Below are positions 9,214 through 17,575 of a stretch of 64,000 nucleotides of DNA, one piece after another (the first letter of the stretch is position 1; every line of letters starts with the position of its first letter). The stretch is from CAZDBA01 sp965224765 (lineage in GTDB: Bacteria > Planctomycetota > Planctomycetia > Pirellulales > Pirellulaceae): the NCBI GenBank assembly GCA_965224765.1, contig CBDDAC010000012.1:496001-560000 (forward strand), read 5' to 3'. A model generated the notes under the pieces. The model worked only from the letters and a program-made list of their open reading frames with translations. It was not told where the DNA came from and did no database searches. The position numbers and the translations under genes were made by a program.

Positions 9214-9660
9214 CTAGCCTTTGTTTTTGTCCACCATGACCTGGACAATCGCGATAGCTCGATCGCCGGAAATATCCAAGCGACGCATCAAGTAGCCGAT
9301 AAAGTCTTTTTCTTCTGGGCCCATGATTCCGTCCGCCAAAACAATATCGCATGAATTGGCAAATACGGTTTCGCGAAGTTCGGGAGGGATCACAGAAACA
9401 CTGTGTTCCAAAAGTTTTTCGTATCCACCATGTTTCAACAGTCCAAGAATTTTGTCCAACATGCTGCGAAATTTGTGGTCCGGAACCTGTGAGTACAATT
9501 TCATACGGCCAAGAATGGTAAACAAGCTCTGCATGTCCTCATCCGCGATGTGACCATCAAAGGCAGAGACCGCCATGAGTGTACCAGCAAATCCTTCTTG
9601 AGGGCCAAAAGGATGCTCTTCTTGGAACGAGTCTCCAACGACTTGGTCAATTATTCCCAT
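9214..9660 (-). CDS. TerB-like (tellurite-resistance TerB fold) protein, copy 2
   Basis: 148 residues, all-helical, with the two acidic motifs of the TerB family: DGHIADED (35-42) and DIVLADG (105-111), which bind metal in characterised TerB domains. Lacks a signal peptide, so cytoplasmic. Paralogous to the adjacent gene at 9721-10167: both are 148 residues, share the motif spacing and both end KNKG. No other ter genes are nearby, so a role in tellurite resistance should not be assumed; TerB domains also occur in stress and membrane-linked systems. Confidence 0.75.
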   Translation of the reverse strand: MGIIDQVVGDSFQEEHPFGPQEGFAGTLMAVSAFDGHIADEDMQSLFTILGRMKLYSQVPDHKFRSMLDKILGLLKHGGYEKLLEHSVSVIPPELRETVFANSCDIVLADGIMGPEEKDFIGYLMRRLDISGDRAIAIVQVMVDKNKG

Positions 9661-9720
9661 TTCAATCTCAACTTAATTCTGTTTTTTGGGTTGGAAGTCA
9701 GGCAAGGCAAAGTTCTCAAT

Positions 9721-10167
9721 TCAACCTTTGTTTTTGACAATCATGATTTCGGCGATCGTTTTGGCTGTATCCGGAGAAAGACGAAGAGCCCTCTGCAACT
9801 TGTCCAGAAAGACCTCTTTCGCCTGCTCGACTATCCCGTCAGCAAGAACGATATCGCAGGCATTGGCAAATGCCGTTCGGTGCAGAACCTGAGGAAGCAC
9901 TTTGCAGCAAGAATCCAACAGCACATCAACTCCCTTGCCCTTCGCAATTCCATGCAATTCATTGAACATTTGATTGAACTGTTTATCGGTGAAGCAATGG
10001 AAAAGCTTCATGCGGAGGAGGCAAGTGACCAAGCCTGCGACATCATCCTCAGCAATGTGGCCATCACATGCACTCGCACTCAGCAAAATACCGGCAAACG
10101 CCTCTTGTGTGGTAAAGTTTGACGTACAGGTATCCAACCCGCCGAACAACTTTCCCATTAAACCCAT
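9721..10167 (-). CDS. TerB-like protein, copy 1
   Basis: 148 residues, first gene of a tandem pair (60 bp before its paralogue). Motifs DGHIAEDD (about 35-42) and ACDIVLADG near residue 108 match the TerB fold. It differs from copy 2 mainly in the first 20 residues and in three extra cysteines near CCKVL. The start codon is an ATG followed by GLMGKLFGG, resembling the MGIIDQVVG start of copy 2. The pair clearly arose by duplication and has since diverged. Confidence 0.75.
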   Translation of the reverse strand: MGLMGKLFGGLDTCTSNFTTQEAFAGILLSASACDGHIAEDDVAGLVTCLLRMKLFHCFTDKQFNQMFNELHGIAKGKGVDVLLDSCCKVLPQVLHRTAFANACDIVLADGIVEQAKEVFLDKLQRALRLSPDTAKTIAEIMIVKNKG

Positions 10168-10293
10168 GTAACAAGCTCCAGAACAATTCTTTTGTCAGCC
10201 GTGAAAATAATGTGTGAAAAATCAGTGGTCAACAAAATACTGGACGTTCACAATTCTTTTGGCGATTTAGCCGCCAACGATCGATCGAGTGTA

Positions 10294-10539
10294 TCAAATC
10301 CCATTTGCTTGCGTAGCACTTGAGAGACCATATAGTCCTAAATGGACGTGAAGATAAATCTTGCCTGACCAGCGATAGATCAAATGCTTTCCAAATGACT
10401 CGACCCGTCGGAGGATTCGTCCATCCAAAATCCGAGCTTCGTTGGTAAATCGCCCCTGGGGTGAAAAAACGCGGATCCGCTTGCCGACCATTGGCTTGTG
10501 GTCGAGTGCAAGCCGAAAAACCTTATGCCCCTCGGGCAT
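10294..10539 (-). pseudogene. Truncated Fpg/Nei-family DNA glycosylase (N-terminal fragment)
   Basis: Begins MPEGHKVFRLALDH, the hallmark start of endonuclease VIII-like enzymes, in which Pro2 is the Schiff-base nucleophile and Glu3 the proton donor. The N-terminal beta-sandwich runs through SPQGRF, a lysine in the FGKHLIY motif, and HVHLGLYG. It then ends after ten unrelated residues at 81 aa in total; full enzymes have about 260-280 residues. The H2TH domain and zinc finger are absent and are not found downstream, so it should not bind damaged DNA. The ATG at 10539 is used because the mature protein needs Pro2; an upstream ATG adds five residues. Confidence 0.75.
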
Positions 10540-10922
10540 CAGATCCTCTTTCAATCGATGTCATTGGCAACTCTCTTGCATCCGAGTGAGCAAATATCCT
10601 TCTCAAATGATCGGATTTTTCCACCCACCCTCAATCGCCCCCTGCGTCCGGGCCCCCCCCAGAAACTCATCAAACTCACGGCTTTGGAGCTCGAAATCCC
10701 CTACGTATTGGCTGTTTACCGTGGTTTGGCGGGTCAGGCCGCTGGCAGCGACTGCCTGAAATTGCAGCTTTTTGTAGGTAAAGGTTGAACGATAGCCGCC
10801 ATAAGTGTTGAGATTCAACCTCCAGCATTTAGAATAAAGGCTCATATTGGGACTTCGGATGCGTTTCGTTTTCTTATCGGAGCCTATGCCCACCTGCATC
10901 ATATCTCGGGGAGACTTTTTTC
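10540..10922. other. Gene-poor spacer before the metalloprotease
   Basis: No gene is supported. It contains a run of eight C near 10651-10658 and the ribosome binding site GGGGAG about 10 bases before the ATG at 10923. A promoter for the metalloprotease should lie here, but no clear -35/-10 pair was identified. Confidence 0.4.
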
Positions 10923-13409
10923 ATGAATAGACGCAAGTCTAACGGCCCTAGCAAACTATGTGGATCGCTACTTGATCTGTTTCGCGCCAAATCTTCAAAA
11001 CGAGCATCGGCGGGACAGAATTCTGGGCTCACAGTCAGCTACGAAACCCTAGAAGAACGACGCGTTCTCGCTTCACTTTTCCCTACCTTTGTCAACGGCA
11101 CATTTACCTTGGGTGACGACACGGGTGCCTCCCCGTACGCACTGGCAGATACCTTCAGGTTGGAAAGCAACCCAAGCGCCTCAAAGGTGATCTACCTCGA
11201 TTTCAACGGTCACCATTCTGTCAACAATGACTGGGGGCATGACATCATGTTCCCGGCCTTTGATCGCGATGGTAATGCCAATAATTTCAGCGATGCTGAG
11301 CTGATTGAAATTCAACTGCAATTTCAAAATACCGCAGAAGACTTCCTTCCCTTTGATGTCAACGTAACGACCATTGATCCCGGATTGGAGGCACTCCAAA
11401 GAACCAGTCCAACCGACAATGAATATGGTGTCCGTGTGGTTGCCACTCAAGCAACTGACGGATTCGGAGGCTTTGGTGGTGTCGCATTTCTGAACAGCTT
11501 CAATGATGCGATTGACAACCCGGTATTCACATTGAACAAAGGTGAAAATGTCGGCGCCCAAACCAACTCCCACGAAGTTGGCCACGCACTTGGCCTTCGG
11601 CATGATGGATTGGGATCCCAACAGTACCACCCAGGTGTCGGGGGTTCAGGCCCAATCAGTTGGGGACCGCTGATGGGTGCTCCATTTAACGCCAATGTAT
11701 CGCAGTGGAGCAGTGGGAATTACGCCAACTCAACCAACACCGAAAACGATCTTGCGATCATCACCAGCTCATCCAACGGATTTGGATTTCGCGCTGATGA
11801 CTACGGCTCCACGATTGGCACAGCTTCTGACTTGGCCGTTGCCACGGATTTCTCAGTTACCCAATGGGGAGTCATTGAGCGGAACACCGACGTCGACATG
11901 TTCAAGTTTTCCACAGGCGATGGCCCGGTGACCTTTAACATCGATCCATTCGGTGAAAGGGCTAACCTGGATGTCATCGCTCGCATCTATGACGCTTCGG
12001 GAAATGTCGTTGCAACCAGCAATCGGGCGGATGGCTTGAATGCTTCATTCAGCATGGAACTTACAGCGGGAACCTACTACCTAGGTATTGACGGAACCAC
12101 GAGTGCCAATAGTCCATCGGACTACGGAAGCCTTGGATTTTACACCCTCAACGGCCGAGTAACCGAACCCAATCCTGTCGATCCTATCGGTGAAGCAGGC
12201 AATGTATCAGCCAACCATCTCTGGAAAACCGTTAATTTGCAGCGGACCTATGCCAACCCCGTTGTCATCATGGGACCTGCATCTCGAAACGGCGGTGATC
12301 CGGTCACTGTAAGAGTCGACAATGTGACCAGCACATCGTTCGATGTTGCAATCGACGAGTGGGACTATCGAGATGGCCGTCATGGCTTTGAAGCAATCAG
12401 TTACGTCGTCGTCGAAGCTGGCACACACACCTTGGCTGATGGCTCAGTCCTGCACGCGGCCAATGACTCAGCCGTTGATCATCGCTGGAACAATGTTGAC
12501 TTTGATGCTGGCCTGTTTACAAGAACTCCGCTTGTATTTACTCAGACGACGTCTTACGTCGATCAAGCCGCAGTAGCGACACGAGCTCGCAACATTGACA
12601 CAGCGGGATTCCAGGTTCGCCTTCAAGAAGAGCAAGCAGCTGACCGAGTTCATGCCAATGAATCCGTTGCCTGGATTGCGATTGATGAAGCAGGCGTTGG
12701 CACCTTTGCTGATGGCACTCAATTTGAAACCTCGCAAACAGGTGAACAGGTTCGAAACCGACCATTTCGAGGCACATTCAGCGCCAGCTTTAACGGGGCC
12801 CCCGCATTTTTGGCTGCCATGCAAACCTATGTTGGCGGTGACATATCAACCGTTCGCTCGCGTGGTTTAACCGATACTGACTTTGTCATCAACATTGAAG
12901 AAGAACGATCCCTCGACAATGAGATTGGTCATGTCCCCGAGTCCGTCGGTATTTTCGCTTTGCCAGTGGGCATTCTGAATGCGAAGGTCGAAACAACAGC
13001 AGCTCCCACGGCCTCTTCATTGGCGGCCGTGGACAATTATGACGCTGGAACCAATACCGAAAAAGCTTGGGCGGCGTACAACGAAATGTTGTCTTGGGGG
13101 CAAGAGTGGACACCTCTCGGTGATGCTCATGACTTCATTGAACCTGACGGCCAAGAAGCTGCAGCTAGTTTGACCGCACCTCTGCTGTCAAATTATTATG
13201 CTACTGCTCAAGCCACTGCCAAATTTGACAGTGGTACTCCAGAACGTCCTGTCGTTGACATCAACTCGGCGGATCTGAGCTTGGCGAGTGTGGCAGAAAC
13301 TTTCGAGACAACCGATGAAGCTTTTGAACGCTTTTCTGAATCGAATGAAAGTACAAAAGTGACATTGGAACAGGCAACCGAACTGGATGCACTGGCCAGC
13401 CTCAGCTAA
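10923..13409 (+). CDS. Secreted metzincin-type metalloprotease with PPC and H-type-lectin-like domains
   Basis: 828 residues. The N-terminus has YETLEERRVLA (40-50), a motif placed near the start of many planctomycete exported proteins. The protease domain (about 85-280) carries the zinc site HEVGHALGLRH with His217, His221, His227 and general base Glu218; Met251 in GPLMGAPF is the likely Met-turn. A PPC-type beta domain follows (about 295-410, ending TAGTYYLGID and GFYTLNG). Then come two to three repeats of a beta-sandwich resembling H-type lectin/DUF-type adhesion domains (about 425-690, for example GGDPVTVRVDNVTSTSFDV). The tail is acidic. Probably exported and cell-surface bound, degrading protein. 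A strong terminator follows at 13434. Confidence 0.85.
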   Translation: MNRRKSNGPSKLCGSLLDLFRAKSSKRASAGQNSGLTVSYETLEERRVLASLFPTFVNGTFTLGDDTGASPYALADTFRLESNPSASKVIYLDFNGHHSVNNDWGHDIMFPAFDRDGNANNFSDAELIEIQLQFQNTAEDFLPFDVNVTTIDPGLEALQRTSPTDNEYGVRVVATQATDGFGGFGGVAFLNSFNDAIDNPVFTLNKGENVGAQTNSHEVGHALGLRHDGLGSQQYHPGVGGSGPISWGPLMGAPFNANVSQWSSGNYANSTNTENDLAIITSSSNGFGFRADDYGSTIGTASDLAVATDFSVTQWGVIERNTDVDMFKFSTGDGPVTFNIDPFGERANLDVIARIYDASGNVVATSNRADGLNASFSMELTAGTYYLGIDGTTSANSPSDYGSLGFYTLNGRVTEPNPVDPIGEAGNVSANHLWKTVNLQRTYANPVVIMGPASRNGGDPVTVRVDNVTSTSFDVAIDEWDYRDGRHGFEAISYVVVEAGTHTLADGSVLHAANDSAVDHRWNNVDFDAGLFTRTPLVFTQTTSYVDQAAVATRARNIDTAGFQVRLQEEQAADRVHANESVAWIAIDEAGVGTFADGTQFETSQTGEQVRNRPFRGTFSASFNGAPAFLAAMQTYVGGDISTVRSRGLTDTDFVINIEEERSLDNEIGHVPESVGIFALPVGILNAKVETTAAPTASSLAAVDNYDAGTNTEKAWAAYNEMLSWGQEWTPLGDAHDFIEPDGQEAAASLTAPLLSNYYATAQATAKFDSGTPERPVVDINSADLSLASVAETFETTDEAFERFSESNESTKVTLEQATELDALASLS

Positions 13410-13433
13410 CTCTCTGGAAACAATCGATCAATC

Positions 13434-13461
13434 AACAGCCACCTTTTTGGGTGGCTGTTTT
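13434..13461 (+). terminator. Terminator of the metalloprotease gene
   Basis: AACAGCCACC, six-base loop TTTTTG, GGTGGCTGTT, then further T. Starts 25 bp after the stop codon. Confidence 0.88.
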
Positions 13462-13604
13462 CATTTACAAGCAGCACCTTCCTGAAAACAGCGTTCACTG
13501 CAATTGTCCGAATCTTCAATGTGAATAGACTCCTGATGGTCCTACCCATTATTGGTGGACAGTGGTTAAGCTTTTTACTGCTGTTTACATGATGGAGATT
13601 AGAG

Positions 13605-13889
13605 ATGTCAGAACGTCGTATTTATTCATTGGAATACAAGCTTGAGGCGGTCAAATTGATGATTGAGAAGGGTCTGACGGCACGTCAAGTGGCGACAGAC
13701 CTGGGCCTGGAAGTCAGCAATATCCGTCGCTGGAAAAAGAAGTATGGCGACCAGCCTTTAGAGAATGTTGAAACGGTTTCGCAGGAAATGAAAGTGATTC
13801 GGCAGCTCCAGGAGGAAAACCGTCAACTCAAGATCGAGCGAGATATTCTAAAAAAGGCCACGGCCATCTTTGCCAACGGAAGCCGATGA
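13605..13889 (+). CDS. IS3-family transposase OrfA
   Basis: 94 residues. Helix-turn-helix at about 8-45 (YKLEAVKLMIEKGLTARQVA then LGLEVSNIRRWKKKYG), followed by a leucine-zipper-like helix (EMKVIRQLQEENRQLKIERD) ending in the usual LKKATAIFA. It binds the ends of the element. GATGGAGATTAG contains the ribosome site. It overlaps OrfB by the four bases ATGA, so OrfB may be made by coupled translation instead of, or as well as, the frameshift fusion usual in this family. Confidence 0.92.
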   Translation: MSERRIYSLEYKLEAVKLMIEKGLTARQVATDLGLEVSNIRRWKKKYGDQPLENVETVSQEMKVIRQLQEENRQLKIERDILKKATAIFANGSR

Positions 13890-14755
13890 GATTCAAGTTT
13901 ATTGAAGATCATCGCAAAAGATGGCCTGTGCAAACGATGTGTCGTTTGCTCAAGGTTTCCAGTAGCGGGTTTTACCAGTGGAGCAAGGATCAACGGCGTC
14001 AGACTGAATTGGCTGGCGCCCGAGAACAACGTGCGACTCGATTGTTGACGTTGATCAAAGCAATCCACGCCCAACACAAAGGCTACGGCAGTCCGCGAAT
14101 TCACCGAGAGCTGTTAGCTCATGGTGAACCCTGCAATATCAAAACCGTCGCCCGACTGATGCGGCAAGCATGCATTGCAGCACGATGCAAACGCAGATTC
14201 GTAACGACGACCGATTCGAGGCACTCGTTGCCGGTAGCAGAAAACCTGCTTGATCGGAATTTTACGGCTCAAGAACCGAACCAGAAGTGGGTGGCCGATA
14301 CGACCTACATCGACACCCGCACCGGTTGGATCTACCTGACGACGATCCTGGACTTGTTCTCCAGGCGAATCGTTGGCTGGAAGATCAGTGACCGAATCGA
14401 CGCTCAGTTGGCCGTCGATGCTTTGCAAATGGCAATCACGATTCGTCAACCGAAATCTGATTTGATTGTTCACACCGATCGCGGTAGCCAATTCTGTAGC
14501 GAGGCCTTTCAAAAACGAATCGCTGACAACCACTATCGCCCCAGTATGAGCCGCAAAGGCAACTGCTGGGATAACGCCGTGATGGAAAGTTTTTACCGAT
14601 CGTTAAAGACCGAATGTGTTTATTGGGAAAATTACGTTTGTCAGTTACATGTTCAGCGCAGCTTGAACAAATATATTGAACAATACTACAATCGAATTCG
14701 CCTTCACTCATCATTGGGCTACGTCAGTCCAATCCAATTTGAATTGGCGGCCTGA
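13886..14755 (+). CDS. IS3-family transposase OrfB (integrase core)
   Basis: 289 residues with an HTH_21-like segment (IKAIHAQHKGYGSPRIHREL) and an rve integrase core. The DDE residues are Asp in KWVADTTYI, Asp in LIVHTDRGSQF and Glu in NAVMESFYRSLK. The motif MSRKGNCWDNAVMESF is typical of the IS3/IS51 type. Intact reading frame to RLHSSLGYVSPIQFE. It starts with an ATG overlapping the OrfA stop codon. May still be active in trans even though the right terminus appears to be missing. Confidence 0.93.
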   Translation: MRFKFIEDHRKRWPVQTMCRLLKVSSSGFYQWSKDQRRQTELAGAREQRATRLLTLIKAIHAQHKGYGSPRIHRELLAHGEPCNIKTVARLMRQACIAARCKRRFVTTTDSRHSLPVAENLLDRNFTAQEPNQKWVADTTYIDTRTGWIYLTTILDLFSRRIVGWKISDRIDAQLAVDALQMAITIRQPKSDLIVHTDRGSQFCSEAFQKRIADNHYRPSMSRKGNCWDNAVMESFYRSLKTECVYWENYVCQLHVQRSLNKYIEQYYNRIRLHSSLGYVSPIQFELAA

Positions 14756-14984
14756 CAAAAAGAAGAAAGAGAAAGTCTTAATTGGCCTTGGAGATGTCAC
14801 CTTCGTTGGAGTCAGCCGTTGGTCGCTCGCGCAGCATTCGCGCCAGCGAACTTGGCGACCGACGATGGCGAAAACAAGGGCGACATCGAAGGCACCTTGG
14901 TTGGTGAAGCCAGAGAGCGAAAGCCTTCGCGCTCAATTCGTTTTTCATGCTTAGCAAACTGTACACTTCTGATGGGGAAGACCA

Positions 14985-15779
14985 GATTGCTCAAGATGGC
15001 ATGCGTGTTCGCGCCAGCGCTGGTGGAGGTTCGTTTCGCCGCCAAGGCACGCTCACAGAAAGCTTGAGCCAGGCCAAGCAACGCGTAGAACAATTGCGAG
15101 CAGAAATGGACGATTCTTCTATCGGGCAAACAAGTCGTTCAAAGCAAGAAGCGGCTCAACTTCGCTCCGCCGAAGAACGCCAATCACGGCTCGCTGACGC
15201 TCTGGAACAACTTCAAGAACTTCGCGCCCGCAAAGAAAAACGCAAGAAGGGTAGCGGTGCTGAAGCTCGTTGTAGCACAACAGACCCTGACGCCCGCAAG
15301 ATGAAAGTGGCCAGCGGTGGCTACCGTCCTTGCTACAACGTTCACCTTGCGACGACAGCAGATTCTCGTGTAATCCTCGACGTGGAAGTCAACAACAATG
15401 GCAGTGACGGCGGGCAGATGGCGGCTTTACGACGCACGCTGATATCACGTTGCTTGAAAGGCAAGGCACTGCGGTTTATGGTCCGATTCCTAAAGAAGCA
15501 AAGCTGCTAAAAAACGGCAACGATCCGCATGAACGTCAGCCGAAAGACACCGACGAGGTGTTCAAGTTTCGGCAGCGAATGGCAACGGACTCAGCAAAGG
15601 AACTTTATAAAGCGCGGCCTTCGATCGCAGAGTTTCCTAACGCGGAGTTCCGCAATCGAGGGCTCCAGCAGTTTCGAGTTCGAGGTTTGGCTCGAGTGCA
15701 ATCGGCAACGTTACTCGTAGCGTTGACGTTTAACTTTATGCGTTGGATGGCGTTAAAGGGCGTCAAAGCGGCGATTTAA
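14985..15779 (+). pseudogene. Broken IS1182-like transposase gene
   Basis: Corresponds to about residues 147-431 of the intact 431-residue transposase at 30282-31577. The start and the N-terminal DUF772-like region are missing. A 64-bp deletion at 15420/15421 between two AGATG repeats shifts the frame, so the parts lie in two frames (open to 15510, and 15450-15779). Outside the deletion I saw only isolated base differences from the intact copy, so the break is recent. Confidence 0.92.
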
Positions 15780-15932
15780 AGCAGAAAGGACGCGATTGAA
15801 TGCTACAAAAAGCAACCAATCGAAACACAAAAACATACCAAGCCTGAAAAACGGCAAACAAAAATTCAAAATCAAAAATCCAGCGCCAAAATTTCGCTAA
15901 AACTGTCGCTGCAGAATTTAATCACAACCTAG
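14985..15932 (+). mobile_element. Remnant of the IS1182-like element found intact at 30221-31730
   Basis: From GATTGCTCAAGATGGC at 14985 to the right terminal repeat ending CACAACCTAG at 15932 it is nearly identical to 30719-31730. About 498 bp of the left part are absent, and 64 bp are deleted inside (corresponding to 31155-31218). A P1 palindrome adjoins the right end, as at the intact copy. Confidence 0.93.
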
Positions 15933-15985
15933 ACGCGTCAGCGAGGACGTGTCAGGTTCGTCCTCGCTGACGCGTCGGGTTTCCA
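15933..15985. repeat. P1 palindrome next to the IS remnant
   Basis: A 16-bp perfect stem, ACGCGTCAGCGAGGAC (15933-15948) and its complement at 15960-15975, with an 11-base loop, followed by GGGTTTCCA. Same family as 37551-37615, with the compensating change GTGAGC to GTCAGC in both arms, which suggests selection for pairing or gene conversion between arms. Confidence 0.85.
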
Positions 15986-16090
15986 ATGTAGGTATTCAGA
16001 TGCCGTTGGCTACTGAGTCAGCCACCCGTCGAAGCCGGCGGTTTTGCTGCTTCGAAAAACGGCAGTGGCTTCGCCTTCAAAGAAGCCTTA

Positions 16091-17575
16091 TCACTTTGGC
16101 TTCTCAAGTACGATCAAGCGCTCAACAAGGATATGATTCAAGTCAAGTTGTTGATTGTATCCACGCTGGCCAATGATACCGATCTTGGAACGCAAGTAGC
16201 GATGAAGATTCAATCCAGGTGCTGCTTGAACATGATGGGTAATCCTTCCCTGATCATCTTCTAGCACATAGATCGAATTGATTTCACCGCGTTTTCGGAC
16301 GAGCTCATTCAGCCAACCTTGGGCATCGTAAATCGATCCCTGAGTTTCTGAACCAACATTCTGTTTTAACGTAAACGGCGTTCCGTCCAATGACCTTTTC
16401 GACCCTTCGACCGTTCTGGCGTTGTCCTGAATACGGCGAAAGTTGTTGATTTTCTCCAACAGCCTCTGTCCAGCGAATACTTCTGAATCGTTGACTGCGT
16501 TATTGATGACCGATTGTGTATCGATCGCAATCTCACTCAAACTCCAATCAATCATGGAGGGCTTGGTCACTTCATTGCTCAACCTCAAATCAAGCTGCCG
16601 CAACCGATCGGTCAGAAGCAAATTACCCAAGGGAGCAATCGGAGTTAAGGTCTGCGCGGGAGGGATCGCTCCGAATGCGGCATCTCGACTGGCAAATCGT
16701 TCTGGTCGTTGATTCGAAACAACGGGACGAGTCGCCTGATCCCGTGGCGCAGTTCCATTGCTCTGATTCAGGTTAGCATTCGCAAATCGTTGAGGGCGAG
16801 GAGTTGGAGTCACGAACCCATTTTCATTTGGCTCTTCCTTAAAGACTCCCACGGGGCTGGCTTGCATGATTTGTTGCGAACTCGAATCCTCAACTTGCTG
16901 ACTGGATGCCAGTTGGATTTCATTCTGTTCATCGAAAGGCAGTTTGGCAGGGCGCCAGCCATCGTTGCGTTCCTCATAGGACTCGAACTTGCCGGCCATT
17001 TCCATGGGCGAACTCGATTCGTGTTGCTCAAACTCTCCCGGCAATTCTGTTTTTGGAAGCCGTATATCGTCCAGGTGAATCCAACGAAACTCGCCATTGG
17101 GTGGCGTGATCTGTAACCAAACGGTCTTATTCCCATCGGCATCTGGCCAACTGACTTCGCCTAGGATATTGACTGGCTCGCCAATTTTCAGTTTGACTTG
17201 CCATAGTGGCTTTTCAACAGCGCCCATCGCGGTTCCCACCCAAGCCTGTGAATTGGCCTCGACAATCTCTCCCGCATTCTCGCCGACAATTTTTACTGCG
17301 GCCTCGGGCACCAGGCTAAAACTGCCTTGCGGTGGTCGAATCGCGCACCAGTTCCCTAGGTCGTGGTGATAAACCTGGACCAGATCGCCTGGTTTCAAGA
17401 CGTCGGTCGCGTAATGCATCTTGCCGGGGCCGCTAAAAACGCGAGCCTCGCCCGAAACGACAATTGCCTGATAGGGAAATTGGGTTTGTTGAGCAAACAG
17501 GTTAGCGCCAAGAAAACTGAATTGCAAAGCAACCAGAAGAATGGCATTCGTAATTTTTTTTGCACAATCATCCAT
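16091..17575 (-). CDS. Secreted protein with two SH3-like domains
   Basis: 494 residues. Signal peptide (AILLVALQFSFLGANLFA, cut near QQTQF). Two bacterial SH3-like domains: about 35-95 (VSGEARVFSGPGKMHYATDVLKPGD) and about 108-172 (SQAWVGTAMG through VWLQITPPNGEFRWIHLDDI). The middle (about 190-320) is low-complexity and rich in Gln, Asn and Pro. The C-terminal 180 residues look helical then beta and end at VERLIVLEKPK; I do not recognise them. SH3 domains of this kind often bind cell-wall or envelope partners. No enzymatic motif was seen. Probably periplasmic. Confidence 0.7.
   Translation of the reverse strand: MDDCAKKITNAILLVALQFSFLGANLFAQQTQFPYQAIVVSGEARVFSGPGKMHYATDVLKPGDLVQVYHHDLGNWCAIRPPQGSFSLVPEAAVKIVGENAGEIVEANSQAWVGTAMGAVEKPLWQVKLKIGEPVNILGEVSWPDADGNKTVWLQITPPNGEFRWIHLDDIRLPKTELPGEFEQHESSSPMEMAGKFESYEERNDGWRPAKLPFDEQNEIQLASSQQVEDSSSQQIMQASPVGVFKEEPNENGFVTPTPRPQRFANANLNQSNGTAPRDQATRPVVSNQRPERFASRDAAFGAIPPAQTLTPIAPLGNLLLTDRLRQLDLRLSNEVTKPSMIDWSLSEIAIDTQSVINNAVNDSEVFAGQRLLEKINNFRRIQDNARTVEGSKRSLDGTPFTLKQNVGSETQGSIYDAQGWLNELVRKRGEINSIYVLEDDQGRITHHVQAAPGLNLHRYLRSKIGIIGQRGYNQQLDLNHILVERLIVLEKPK

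Larger units (their letters stand above)
13534..14758 (+). mobile_element. IS3-family element, right end not found
   Basis: Two IS3-type genes, orfA and orfB. A plausible left end TGGTCCTACCCATTATTGG starts near 13537, ahead of GTGGACAG, as in many IS3-family termini. No inverted copy is seen within 230 bp after orfB; instead an IS1182-like remnant begins at 14985. The right end was probably lost in a rearrangement. The left boundary is approximate. Confidence 0.7.

Noticed and set aside
9214..10167. Tellurite-resistance operon
   Set aside because: Only TerB-like folds are present; no terC, terD or other ter genes are in the window.
10603..10902. Minus-strand ORF of 99 residues between the Nei fragment and the metalloprotease
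   Set aside because: No start signal, signal peptide or recognisable domain, and it covers the likely promoter of the metalloprotease.
14756..14984. Gene between the IS3 orfB and the IS1182-like remnant
   Set aside because: Short ORFs in both directions disagree and extend into transposon sequence; more likely rearranged debris.
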